From Faecalibacterium sp. I4-1-79 (lineage in GTDB: Bacteria; Bacillota; Clostridia; Oscillospirales; Ruminococcaceae): a DNA stretch of 64,000 nucleotides. Of this stretch, positions 43,059 to 50,604 are shown one piece after another; position 1 is the stretch's first letter, and each line of letters opens with the position of its first letter. The stretch lies in NCBI RefSeq assembly GCF_023347235.1, contig NZ_CP094467.1:930001-994000 (forward strand), in the 5' to 3' direction. The notes under the pieces are model-generated. The model was given only the letters and a program-made list of their open reading frames with translations. It made no database searches and was not told where the DNA came from. A program made the position numbers and the translations under genes.

Positions 43059-44894
43059 TTATGCAAAGGCGTCTGGATCGTCGATGTCATCATAGTTGAG
43101 GATGTCCTCGTCCTCTTCCGTGAGTGCATCGTCCGGCACAGCCACCTCATACATCGTACACGCCTCGTTCAGCCCGGGCCGCCTGCGGCGGTTAATGAGC
43201 CTGTCGAGGTCAAAAGCGTTTTTCTGTTTATCGGCCTCCGCCGTATAACGGTAGTTCGGATGCCGTTTCAGATCATACTTGGGAGAGAAGAACGGGGGCA
43301 GGCCCCGAAGCTGCAAAATACATTTGTCTCCCGGCATGGTTGCAAGCTCGGCTGGGGTCATCAGTTCCCGGCCCAGCCGCTGGGTGTTTTGGCTGTAGCT
43401 TTCCGACTGGCCACGGGAGCGGCTGTCGGTCTGCATACTGATTGTGGCTTTTCCCAGCCAGTTCTCGGAGATTTCCTTGATAGTGCTGGCTTCGCGGCCA
43501 CCGAGGAACACCACGCTGTCCATGTTGCCGAGGATTGTCTCGGCGTGCTTATCGTAAATGGCCTTGCACTGTGCCAACTGTTGATACAGCAGGCAAAGAC
43601 TCACCTCGCGGGAGCGGATAACCGCGACCAGCTTTTCGAGCTGGGGCACCTGTCCCGTGTTGGCTGCCTCGTCCCACAGCACCCGTACATGGTGCGGCAG
43701 GCGGCCACCGTGAACATTGTCCGCCCGTTCACACAGGAGGTTGAACATCTGCGAAAATGCAAGTGCCACTAAAAAGTTGTAGGTCTGCGTGGTATCGGAA
43801 ATAATGAAGAATACCGCCGTTTTCCGATCTCCGATGCGGTCAAGCTCCAATTCGTCATAGGCCATGACCTCACGAAGCTGCGGGATGTCAAAGGGAGCCA
43901 GTCGCGCACCGCAGGAAATCAAAATGCTTTTTGCCGTCTTGCCGCTGGCCAATTTGTACTTTTTATACTGTTTGACCGCGAAGCAATCCGGCTTGCGCTT
44001 TTCGAGCCCGGCAAACATATAGTCCACCGCGTTCATAAAATCCTCGTCATCCTCCTTGACCTCCATGCCAGAAATCATATCCACAAGGGTGTTCATGTTC
44101 CGATCCTCGGCAGGCCCCTCGAAAATGATGTAGGCAATCAGGGCGCAGTACAAAAGCGTTTCCGATTTCGTCCAGAATGGATCGCCTTCCTTGCCTTCGC
44201 CCTTTGTGTTGGAAATCAGGGCATCCACGAATTTCAGAATATCGGCCTCATTGCGGATATACGCCAGCGGGTTATAGTGCATGGATTTTGAAAAATCTAT
44301 GCTGTTGAATACCTTGATTTTGTACCCGCGTTTTTGCAGGAAACCCCCGACCTGTCCCAGCACACCGCCTTTGGGATCGACCACCACATAAGAGGAATGA
44401 GCCTGTAAAAGCTGGGGCGTGAGCCAGAAGCGGGTTTTGCCGGAGCCGGACGAGCCGATAATACAGCAATTCAGATTTCGGGCATTTGCGGGAATTTTCG
44501 GGCGGGTATTCATCGTGAGAAACTCCGTCCCGGTCAAAATCACGTTGTTTTCAAACTTCGGATCGACAAACGGTTTGATGTCTTTTTCCGTTCCCCACCG
44601 GGCGCTGCCGTATTCTGCATCCCGCCGGAACTTCTTAGCGTTCTTGCTTTTGAAATAGATCAGCAGCCGGAAACCAACGGCTCCTACAATACCGATAAGC
44701 CAATCCAGTGGGGCAAGACCGGGTGCAAAGTCAGCAAAGGCCGGGCCAATCGTCTGGCCCAGCCCGATGAGCTTATGTGCAAAATCGTTACCCGCCGCCA
44801 GCCGGTAGGCCGTTCCCAGCTTGAGGAACGCCCACAGGATGAACAGATAGGGAATGTTCAGAATGAGATATTTTCTAATCTTATCTGTCCTCAT
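43059..44894 (-). CDS. virD4: VirD4-like coupling ATPase
   Basis: The 611-aa protein delivers the relaxase-DNA complex to the channel. It has two N-terminal membrane helices, Walker A CCIIGSSGSGKTRFW (~146), VVDPKGGVLGQVG, Walker B VRVLWDEAANTGQVPQLEKL (~406) and SRSRGQSESYSQN near the end, with an acidic tail. The start at 44894 follows AAAGGAGGTGG. It overlaps the PcfB gene by 14 bases; the pair is a standard coupling module. Confidence 0.92.
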   Translation of the reverse strand: MRTDKIRKYLILNIPYLFILWAFLKLGTAYRLAAGNDFAHKLIGLGQTIGPAFADFAPGLAPLDWLIGIVGAVGFRLLIYFKSKNAKKFRRDAEYGSARWGTEKDIKPFVDPKFENNVILTGTEFLTMNTRPKIPANARNLNCCIIGSSGSGKTRFWLTPQLLQAHSSYVVVDPKGGVLGQVGGFLQKRGYKIKVFNSIDFSKSMHYNPLAYIRNEADILKFVDALISNTKGEGKEGDPFWTKSETLLYCALIAYIIFEGPAEDRNMNTLVDMISGMEVKEDDEDFMNAVDYMFAGLEKRKPDCFAVKQYKKYKLASGKTAKSILISCGARLAPFDIPQLREVMAYDELELDRIGDRKTAVFFIISDTTQTYNFLVALAFSQMFNLLCERADNVHGGRLPHHVRVLWDEAANTGQVPQLEKLVAVIRSREVSLCLLYQQLAQCKAIYDKHAETILGNMDSVVFLGGREASTIKEISENWLGKATISMQTDSRSRGQSESYSQNTQRLGRELMTPAELATMPGDKCILQLRGLPPFFSPKYDLKRHPNYRYTAEADKQKNAFDLDRLINRRRRPGLNEACTMYEVAVPDDALTEEDEDILNYDDIDDPDAFA

Positions 44895-45360
44895 GGGCCA
44901 CCTCCTTTGCATGTTCTTTCTGTTTCGGCTTTTCTTTGGAAAGCTGATCCGCCGCCTGTTGCAGTTGTTCTCGGATGGGAACTCGGTTCGATTTTGCTTT
45001 GCTTAACACCTTCCGGGAATACTCAGAAAAGCAGGCGGTCATTGCGTCTGCCTGTCCAGCCTTGAAAAACAACAGGTATTTGTCCGGCCCGGTTTTATAG
45101 AACGCATAGTCTACATTCCATTTCCGGGCCACACGGTCAAAGGACTTGGCATCCCCGGATAGCTCGATGCTGTTTGTGGATGTACCGTGTGCCATGAGCT
45201 TTCGCACACTTTGCTTGCCGTGTGGTGTTTGCCGCCCACGGTATGCCTTGCGGATCTTCCGCCCCACCATACCCAGCACATACGCCAGTCCCCGCGCCGT
45301 CAGCTTGGTTGTTTTTACGGATATGGCTATCGTGCGCCGGGAAATATCTTCATCAATCAG
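44881..45360 (-). CDS. PcfB-family conjugation protein, apparent CTG start
   Basis: The 159-aa protein reads IDEDISRRTIAISVKTTKLT, ARGLAYVLGMV, then ELSGDAKSFDRVARKWNVDY and a basic tail. PcfB works with VirD4 to recruit DNA. The conserved front starts before the first ATG (45279). No ATG, GTG or TTG precedes it in frame; CTG at 45360 is eight bases after GGAGG. I therefore take CTG as the start. A truncated PcfB-like gene of the outer element lies at 17921-18049. Confidence 0.78.
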   Translation of the reverse strand: MIDEDISRRTIAISVKTTKLTARGLAYVLGMVGRKIRKAYRGRQTPHGKQSVRKLMAHGTSTNSIELSGDAKSFDRVARKWNVDYAFYKTGPDKYLLFFKAGQADAMTACFSEYSRKVLSKAKSNRVPIREQLQQAADQLSKEKPKQKEHAKEVAHEDR

Positions 45361-45375
45361 TTACACCGCCTCCTT

Positions 45376-45398
45376 CCTTGGGACAATTTGTCTCGAAG
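45376..45398. repeat. Dispersed palindrome, copy 12
   Basis: CCTTGGGACA-ATT-TGTCTCGAAG between ardA and the PcfB ribosome site. Confidence 0.75.
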
Positions 45399-45403
45399 TA
45401 CCG

Positions 45404-46117
45404 TCACCGATCCCCACGGTCTTTTTTCTGCATTTGACGGTAGCCCTCCAGCGAAGAACCGTCTATGATTTCCTGATAGGCGGCCATTTGCTCCCGGATA
45501 GAGAGCTTCGGGAAAGAGAATACCTTATGTTCCTTGGGAATATCCTGCAAGCCGTGATATACTTCCACGAAATGATCGCTTTCTTTGACAACATAGCCGC
45601 CCGGGGCAAAATGGCCGTTTTCGTGGATGCAGGCATCCCGGCCATACGCCTCATAATCGAAATACGGTTTTACCTGATCCGGCACATCCAACATTTCCAG
45701 ATCGTCCACATAAATGCGCCCCAGCGTTTCCTCATCGGATACGCCGGGGTAAAAGCCGTAACAGTCCAGATTTTGTGTCAGATTGATGATGTCCCGCACC
45801 GAAGAACAGTGATCGCCGCTGTCGAGGACGGCCTCCAGTGTTTCCAGCTCCGATGAGGTAAGCTCGGAAAGCAGGCAGGCCAGATGATTAAGCTCGTCCA
45901 GATTTTCATACTCGCTCAAATGGTCATAGAGCCCCAGCACATCCCCATCGAAAGAGGTAATAAAAATTTCCTGATAGCGGACGCCATCCACGCCGATCCG
46001 TTTCAAAAGAGCCTCCACCTCCTGGGCGGTTGTGGGAAATTTCAGTGTTTCACCCACAAGCTGGCCCTCGCTGTACTTTCCGGCGTTGGTAACGTAGGCT
46101 TCAAACAGGGTTGCCAT
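45404..46117 (-). CDS. ardA: ArdA-type antirestriction protein
   Basis: The 237-aa acidic protein has ArdA features: FEAYVTNAGKYSEGQLVGET at the start, ITSFDGDVLGLYDHLSEYEN, PYFDYEAYGRDACIHENGHF, and a strong negative charge that mimics DNA. It blocks type I restriction of incoming DNA. Its start overlaps the DUF7768-like gene stop. Together with the two methyltransferases it forms a defence-evasion set. Confidence 0.88.
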   Translation of the reverse strand: MATLFEAYVTNAGKYSEGQLVGETLKFPTTAQEVEALLKRIGVDGVRYQEIFITSFDGDVLGLYDHLSEYENLDELNHLACLLSELTSSELETLEAVLDSGDHCSSVRDIINLTQNLDCYGFYPGVSDEETLGRIYVDDLEMLDVPDQVKPYFDYEAYGRDACIHENGHFAPGGYVVKESDHFVEVYHGLQDIPKEHKVFSFPKLSIREQMAAYQEIIDGSSLEGYRQMQKKDRGDR

Positions 46118-46458
46118 TAGCGGCGGCCCTGTCCCTTGACGGTCAGGATGCCCTCAAGGGTTGTTGCCGTAATTCCCAGCCGCTGGGCCACGGCAATATC
46201 ATTTTTCATGGCTTCGGTCATACTGTGCCCGCAAACAACCAGCACATGAGAACGGCGGAGCAGGTCACGGCTCATGTCGATGCCGCTTTTATGCTCCTCG
46301 GGAACAGCATCATTGAGAAACAGGGGCAAGTACAAAGGCGGACAAATAGGAGAAAAGCCTGCCTCATACACGGTGCGGCAATACTGCGCCGCCAGTTCTG
46401 CGTTTTCGCTATCGCCGCCGAGCCATGCAGCGGTGATATAAGCAAGGGGTCGTTTCAT
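46117..46458 (-). CDS. DUF7768/DUF4406-like protein
   Basis: The 113-aa protein reads PLAYITAAWLGGDSENAELA, then ICPPLYLPLFLNDAVPEEH, HVLVVCGHSMTEAMKNDIAV and ends GQGRR. The fold resembles nucleoside 2-deoxyribosyltransferase-like DUF4406/DUF7768 domains, whose role in ICEs is unknown. It opens the operon downstream of the large nested repeat, overlapping ardA. Confidence 0.7.
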   Translation of the reverse strand: MKRPLAYITAAWLGGDSENAELAAQYCRTVYEAGFSPICPPLYLPLFLNDAVPEEHKSGIDMSRDLLRRSHVLVVCGHSMTEAMKNDIAVAQRLGITATTLEGILTVKGQGRR

Positions 46459-46507
46459 CGTTCATACCTCCGATATTTTAATAAGAAAGTTCAACCCAAA
46501 CCCCACG

Positions 46508-46531
46508 CCCTTTCCCAGTCTTGGGAAAGGG
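46508..46531. repeat. Hairpin CCCTTTCCCA/TTGGGAAAGGG
   Basis: A near-perfect inverted repeat with a three-base loop, between the DUF7768-like start and the nested repeat. Confidence 0.75.
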
Positions 46532-46543
46532 GGCGGCTCTGGA

Positions 46544-46686
46544 GGATATACCCCCGCCGCTTGCCGGGGAAATAGCACAGCCGGGGGCAGACCGTCAAGG
46601 GCGAGCCGCCGAAAACGGCGGTGCGCTGCACCCTTGACGGCCCACTCCCGGCTGTACTAAAAAACAGGCGGCGACGGGGGATATAT
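46544..46686. repeat. Nested inverted repeat (143 bp) upstream of the transfer operon
   Basis: Four inverted pairs are nested around one centre: GATATA-CCCCC-GCCGC with GCGGC-GA-CGGGGG-ATAT; ACAGCCGGG with CCCGGCTGT; CCGTCAAGGG with CCCTTGACGG; and CCGCCG-AAAA-CGGCGG at the core. As RNA or single-stranded DNA it would form one long branched stem. It lies between parB and the first transfer gene with no ORF in it. It could be a transfer origin, a single-strand replication origin or a 5' leader that controls the operon. Confidence 0.75.
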
Positions 46687-46716
46687 ACCACCAGAGCCTC
46701 TGCGCGAGGGCGGGGT

Positions 46717-46739
46717 CCTCGGGACAAAGTGTCTCGAAG
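46717..46739. repeat. Dispersed palindrome, copy 13
   Basis: CCTCGGGACA-AAG-TGTCTCGAAG four bases after the parB stop. Confidence 0.8.
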
Positions 46740-46742
46740 TTG

Positions 46743-48191
46743 TTACTTGTCAAGTTCCTGCTTTTTCGGGGCTTTTGCCAGCTCCGGCGGCTGTTTTTCT
46801 TTCCAGTCATCCAGCAGGGACATAATCTGTTCTTTCATTTTGGCGGGAGTGACCTCCTTGCCAAAATACTTTTCCAGTTCCGCAGTAGAAATAATCACGC
46901 CTCGATCCTCCTTTTTCTGTTCTGATAAGATACCGTCAATGACATCGCCGTTGAGCTTGCCTTCCTTATCCAGCTTCCGGAGCCGTTTGGCCTGGGCCAG
47001 CGAGGGCGAAGCCTGCTCCCCGTCAATGGAAACAGCAATAAGCCTCTGATTTTTCGGTTTGATGTAGGAAAGCTCCACGGCAGGCATGAAGCCCATCTTT
47101 TTATCGTCTACCTTATCCAGAAGCTCCGGCACAAGGGAGTTGAGCCGCAAGTAGCGCATGACCTTTTTATAGTTCATTTCATGCGCCTCGCCTACAATCT
47201 CAACCGAGCGTTTCCCGACATCGCCTTCCGCAACACCTTTCAGCCGCCCGCCCTGATGCTTGATGTCCTCAACCTCGAGTTCCAGCAGCGCGGCCAATTC
47301 GCTGGGGAGCATCCCGTCACGCTGCTTGTTGCTGTCCTTCATGGCCTGTACCGCTTCGTGGTCGGTCATTTCACGGACGATAAAGGGCATTTCCTCCAGT
47401 CCAGCCAGCTCACTGCCGTGGGTACGGCGATGGCCCGCTACAATTTCATAGCCGTTTCCATCTTTCTCCGGGCGGGCAAGACCGGGAACCATTACACCGT
47501 TTACGCGGATAGAAGCAACGATTTCCTGCATCTTCGCATCGTCCCGTACCTTAAAGGGGTGCGGACGGAATGTGTGAAACGGATGAACCTCGGAAAGTTT
47601 CAGATAAACCAGCTTGCCTTCCTCAACCGGGCGGGGCGGTGTAGTCGGCTCGGGAGCCGTCTGTTCCACAGCAGCAGTTTCCTTCAGTGCCGTATCCTGT
47701 GCGGGCTTAATGGGCTCCTTGGCATCCGGGGCCTTTCCATCGCTTCGGGACACTTTGTCTCGTTTGGACGGCTTGGGCTTGTCAGGGGCCGCCTTATCCG
47801 CCTTGGGTGGGCGGCCCTTGCGGGCCCCAGCCGATTTCTCCGCTTTCTGATTTTCAGTCGCAGCCTTTTCCGCTTTCGGCGGACGGCCACGGCGCGGCTT
47901 TTTCGGTTCCTCCGTATTGGCGGGCTGCGGTGTTTCTCCGGGGGCTGCCGCCTCCGGCGCTTCGGGGGTTTCCGCCTTTTCGACTTCGGCGCGGGCGTTC
48001 TGTCTCTTTTCTGCCATAAGCTCATTGATTTTGTCAAAGGACACAACCACATCGCCGGGCTCAGGTATGGCAGGCCCGGTCTGTTCCTGCTGGGGTTCAG
48101 ATGCTGCGGCCTGTTCGAGTGTGGCGATAGGCTCGGCGGCCTCCGTGAAAATATTCTCCGCAGGGCCAGTATTCAATTTTTCATCGGCCAT
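46743..48191 (-). CDS. parB: ParB-type protein with AT-hook-like repeats (inserted element)
   Basis: The 482-aa protein has a disordered N-terminus with two AT-hook-like motifs (RRGRPPK and RKGRPPK). A ParB domain follows (FHTFRPHPFKVRDDAKMQEI, GYEIVAGHRRTHGSELAGLE, AVQAMKDSNKQRDGMLPSEL) with an HTH (EIVGEAHEMNYKKVMRYLRL). No ParA is encoded in the element, so it is an orphan. It is a good candidate to bind the dispersed palindromes, which include one copy inside its own gene and one right after its stop. Confidence 0.85.
   Translation of the reverse strand: MADEKLNTGPAENIFTEAAEPIATLEQAAASEPQQEQTGPAIPEPGDVVVSFDKINELMAEKRQNARAEVEKAETPEAPEAAAPGETPQPANTEEPKKPRRGRPPKAEKAATENQKAEKSAGARKGRPPKADKAAPDKPKPSKRDKVSRSDGKAPDAKEPIKPAQDTALKETAAVEQTAPEPTTPPRPVEEGKLVYLKLSEVHPFHTFRPHPFKVRDDAKMQEIVASIRVNGVMVPGLARPEKDGNGYEIVAGHRRTHGSELAGLEEMPFIVREMTDHEAVQAMKDSNKQRDGMLPSELAALLELEVEDIKHQGGRLKGVAEGDVGKRSVEIVGEAHEMNYKKVMRYLRLNSLVPELLDKVDDKKMGFMPAVELSYIKPKNQRLIAVSIDGEQASPSLAQAKRLRKLDKEGKLNGDVIDGILSEQKKEDRGVIISTAELEKYFGKEVTPAKMKEQIMSLLDDWKEKQPPELAKAPKKQELDK
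47743..47765. repeat. Dispersed palindrome, copy 14
   Basis: CTTCGGGACA-CTT-TGTCTCG with a degenerate right arm, inside the parB gene. Confidence 0.7.
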
Positions 48192-48276
48192 TTACGATCC
48201 TCCTTTTCGTTAAAGTTGCACAAATTAGAGCGCTAAAATTTTGTAGTTATTTTTGTGCCTCCTTTCCGTCTATCCA

Positions 48277-48319
48277 CGCAAAAAAGCCGCCCGTTTCTCA
48301 TGCCGGACGGCTTTTTGCG
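48277..48319. terminator. Bidirectional hairpin near the right end of the element
   Basis: CGCAAAAAAGCCG and CGGCTTTTTGCG pair with A- and T-runs on both sides, so it can terminate either strand between the element end and parB. Confidence 0.75.
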
Positions 48320-48379
48320 TAATGTGATAGATCAAATATTATTTTTTCTGGTTTGCAGGCTCCGAAAAGCCTTGTATTT

Positions 48380-48408
48380 ACAGTGTTCCTAATAGGAAGT
48401 AATCATAT
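48380..48408. other. attR: right junction of the 27.4-kb element
   Basis: CAGTGTTCCTAATAGG followed by AAGTAATCA is the inverted relative of the left end. TAT (48406-48408) is shared with attL, after which ParA codons resume with GCTGAT. The unoccupied site would read CAGCC-TAT-GCTG. Confidence 0.8.
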
Positions 48409-48570
48409 GCTGATGGTAAGTGACCCCTGCGGGTCAGCGTCCACCAGTAGGACTTTTTTACCTTCCATCGCCAGCCCGATGCCTAGATTTTCACAGGTGG
48501 TGGTCTTGCCAGTGCCGCCTTTCTGGTTGACGATGGCAATTGTGGTTGCTTTCTTTGAAATTTTTATCAC
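48403..48570 (-). pseudogene. parA: ParA, 5' part (gene split by insertion)
   Basis: From GTG at 48570 the frame reads [36 protein letters not shown] and [13 protein letters not shown], then a TGA supplied by the inserted element. It holds the Walker A (KGGTGKTT) and the switch Asp of ParA. The start overlaps the repA stop (GTGA), so repA-parA-parB was one coupled operon. The 3' part is at 20353-21027. Confidence 0.9.
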
Positions 48571-49463
48571 CCCCGCATCGCTAAGTCGTGATTAGTTTGG
48601 TTTTGATAGGAAAGCTGCATCGTGGTGGGTGCGTTGTACAGAGAAGCGAGCAGGTATTGTTTCATGTTTCGGATCGGGCTGCTGTTCTCTGCAAGGCACT
48701 TCAGCACAAAGCGGATATGGTCAGCGTTCAGCTTCATAAAGCGACTGCGTACCACCTCGGCGGGCTTATCGTCCCCGGCAATGCGTAGCGTCTTGCGGTT
48801 GGTGGCACAGGTGTCCACCAGCAAATCTACGATCTGATAGATGGTATCCTCATCGTCCGGGCAGAGCCGGAGCAGAAGGTCTACCTCCAAAGACTGCGAA
48901 AAATATTCTTCCAGTTGGGCGCGTTTGCTCATCCAGTCGTTTTCATCGGAATAGATAGGATCAGTATCGCTTACCTCTGTATTATTTCTCTCAGTCTTAT
49001 TACATCGTAGTTTGGCCGGGTCTTGAAGCGTATTCTGGACGGTTCCAGAATCGTCATTATCACGATTCATGTAGAGCGTTTTTGACGATTCTGACGAAAA
49101 ATTCTTCACATAGATGAGGTCGGGCTTGCCCAGCCCCCTCCGTTTGCGTTCAATCAGGCCGTACTCTTCCAGTTCTCGCAGCAGCTTGGTGGCCTTTTTA
49201 TCGGCACAGCCCAGTGAATCCTGCACCTCCTGCACAGTATAGATGATGAACACCCGCCCAGCTTTGTCCAACCAACCATTCCGGGCTGACAGGCTCATGC
49301 GGTCCAGCAGGATACCGTACAGCGTTTTGGCATCTGTGGAAAGCGGTTGGAAGCGGCTATCCTGAAACAACAGCTTGGGAATCCGGTAGAAGGAGAACAG
49401 CTCGCTGGACTGCCCATAGAAGTAATCAAGGTCTGCGGTTCTTGTCGGCTTTTTTTCGGGCAT
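48567..49463 (-). CDS. repA: Replication initiator protein A (RepA_N)
   Basis: The 298-aa protein has the RepA_N domain: [60 protein letters not shown] and [22 protein letters not shown]-terminal DUF6017-like helical region follows. It would start replication of the circular form of the outer element. The start at 49463 matches family length; the longer ORF front is non-homologous. parA follows by overlap. Confidence 0.9.
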   Translation of the reverse strand: MPEKKPTRTADLDYFYGQSSELFSFYRIPKLLFQDSRFQPLSTDAKTLYGILLDRMSLSARNGWLDKAGRVFIIYTVQEVQDSLGCADKKATKLLRELEEYGLIERKRRGLGKPDLIYVKNFSSESSKTLYMNRDNDDSGTVQNTLQDPAKLRCNKTERNNTEVSDTDPIYSDENDWMSKRAQLEEYFSQSLEVDLLLRLCPDDEDTIYQIVDLLVDTCATNRKTLRIAGDDKPAEVVRSRFMKLNADHIRFVLKCLAENSSPIRNMKQYLLASLYNAPTTMQLSYQNQTNHDLAMRG

Positions 49464-49680
49464 AGAGAATATCCCATTTTTCAGGTGTGGAACGGAATAC
49501 ATTGACCTGCTTCTTATAAGGGCAGTGGGCATACAGGCAGGTGCGGAATTTGAAATCAGGCCGATAGTACGGACACAGCTTGCAACTGTCCGGGGCACGG
49601 TCGGAACCTTCGCCAGCGGCGATCACATGGTGCATGGAGTGCTGAACATGGCGCAGAGCTTCGTTTCGCTTGTGGCTCAC
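49426..49680 (-). CDS. Cysteine-rich small ICE protein (84 aa)
   Basis: The product has HVQHSMHHVIAAGEGSDRAP, then SCKLCPYYRPDFKFRTCLYA and HCPYKKQVNVF, giving four cysteines that may bind metal. It overlaps both neighbours (the repA start and the 86-aa gene stop), so the three are coupled. I do not recognise a named family. Confidence 0.6.
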   Translation of the reverse strand: MSHKRNEALRHVQHSMHHVIAAGEGSDRAPDSCKLCPYYRPDFKFRTCLYAHCPYKKQVNVFRSTPEKWDILYARKKADKNRRP

Positions 49681-49937
49681 TTGGCATCACCTCGTTTCTC
49701 CAGCGGTGCCATCAGGTCTTTGTAGCAGGGAATCAGCACACAGGGCTTTGCCCGCTTGTAGGGGCACCCTTCGCACTTGCTGGGGCCTTTGGGCGGCTCG
49801 ATCAGATAGTAGCAGTTCTCTTTGCCGAGAACGCAGCCCTTCTTTCGGTTCTTCCAGAAGAAGCAGTGCCGGCAATCTGCCGGGCGGGAAGCATGGTAGC
49901 GGATACCGTCCATCGTGACGGTCAGAACTTTTTTCAT
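49677..49937 (-). CDS. Cysteine-rich small ICE protein (86 aa)
   Basis: The product begins KKVLTVTMDGIRYHASRPAD, with CRHCFFWKNRKKGCVLGKEN and SKCEGCPYKRAKPCVLIPC. Its C-x2-C and C-x6-C spacing resembles the 58-aa protein at 34182-34358. GGAGGG stands before the ATG at 49937. It is the first gene of the repA operon. Confidence 0.6.
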   Translation of the reverse strand: MKKVLTVTMDGIRYHASRPADCRHCFFWKNRKKGCVLGKENCYYLIEPPKGPSKCEGCPYKRAKPCVLIPCYKDLMAPLEKRGDAK

Positions 49938-49939
49938 TG

Positions 49940-50330
49940 GTAAACCCTCCTTTGATGGATTCGGGAAGTTCAGCCCGAAAACAAAAAAGCGCGTTCCTCT
50001 TTCTGTTCCGAGAGAACAGCGAGTGAACGCGCTATGTATGGAGAAAAGTGTTTTGCACGGTTTCTGGTAGGAATGTGAAAAATAGATTTACACAGTTTAT
50101 CTTGTATTTACATGGATTTACAGGAAAGCGGCTACCAATTTTAGCAGAGAGCCGGAAAACGGAGTTCAAAAGGTGCTTTATGGGGCTTCATTAGCTGGAA
50201 ACCGGATTTTATTAGCTGAAACCGAAAATTCTGCTAATGGCATTAGCTGGCTAATTTTGGTGATAGGTTCAAAATGAAAAATGCGAAGATCGTCTTTCAC
50301 ATGGAAAAATGACCTTCGCATTTCTTAAAA
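49940..50330. other. Gene-free right end of the outer element with direct repeats
   Basis: No gene is visible. A hairpin, AGCGCGTTC/GAACGCGCT with an inner CTGTTC/GAACAG, lies at 49988-50034. An AT-rich stretch follows. ATTAGCTGG repeats occur at 50190, 50211 (as ATTAGCTGAAACCG) and 50242, the first two in tandem 21 bp apart. They could be iterons for RepA or arm sites for the integrase. This stretch also probably holds the repA operon promoter. Confidence 0.5.
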
Positions 50331-50333
50331 GGA

Positions 50334-50407
50334 TGTCCCTACCCGGGTTCGAACCGGGGGCGTTTCGCTTAGGAGGCGAACCCTCTATCCAGCTGAGGTA
50401 TAGAGAC
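50334..50407 (-). tRNA. tRNA-Arg(CCT), inside the outer element
   Basis: All arms fold: acceptor GTCTCTA/TAGGGAC (one T-G pair), D stem CCTC/GAGG, anticodon stem TTCGC-CTCCTAA-GCGAA with anticodon CCT, and T arm CCCGG-TTCGAAC-CCGGG. CCA is not encoded. It is 74 nt long. Its halves match each other rather than the nearby host fragment, so it is an independent gene carried by the element. Confidence 0.85.
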
Positions 50408-50604
50408 ATATATGTATTATCGTTGATTTTTGACTTTTCTGCACTTTGTATGGAATGCTTTTCACAACGAAGTGACCGACTGCGTTGCAACCGGAACGGT
50501 GTTAAACTTGTTGCATCAAAAATTGTTGAGAAAACTTCGATTCCCGGTCTTGCTTTTGATTAGAGCAATCACTTCTGCCCCCAAGGTATCAGGTTGACCG
50601 AATT

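Larger units (their letters stand above)
21028..48405. mobile_element. 27.4-kb serine-recombinase ICE inserted in parA
   Basis: Both ends are defined by the split parA reading frame. Joining the flanks gives SLTIS-I-GWQQP, a normal ParA sequence. The terminal sequences are inverted relatives: TGATTAGCGCCTATTAGG at the left and, reversed, TGATTACTTCCTATTAGG at the right. TAT is shared at both junctions. Inside are a recombinase at the left end, a relaxase/MobC, a type IV secretion module, anti-restriction genes, ParB and an antimicrobial-peptide immunity operon. It looks complete and may be mobile. Confidence 0.88.

Noticed and set aside
50269..50490. Minus-strand ORF crossing the carried tRNA-Arg
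   Set aside because: It translates a tRNA gene and has no ribosome site or family pattern.
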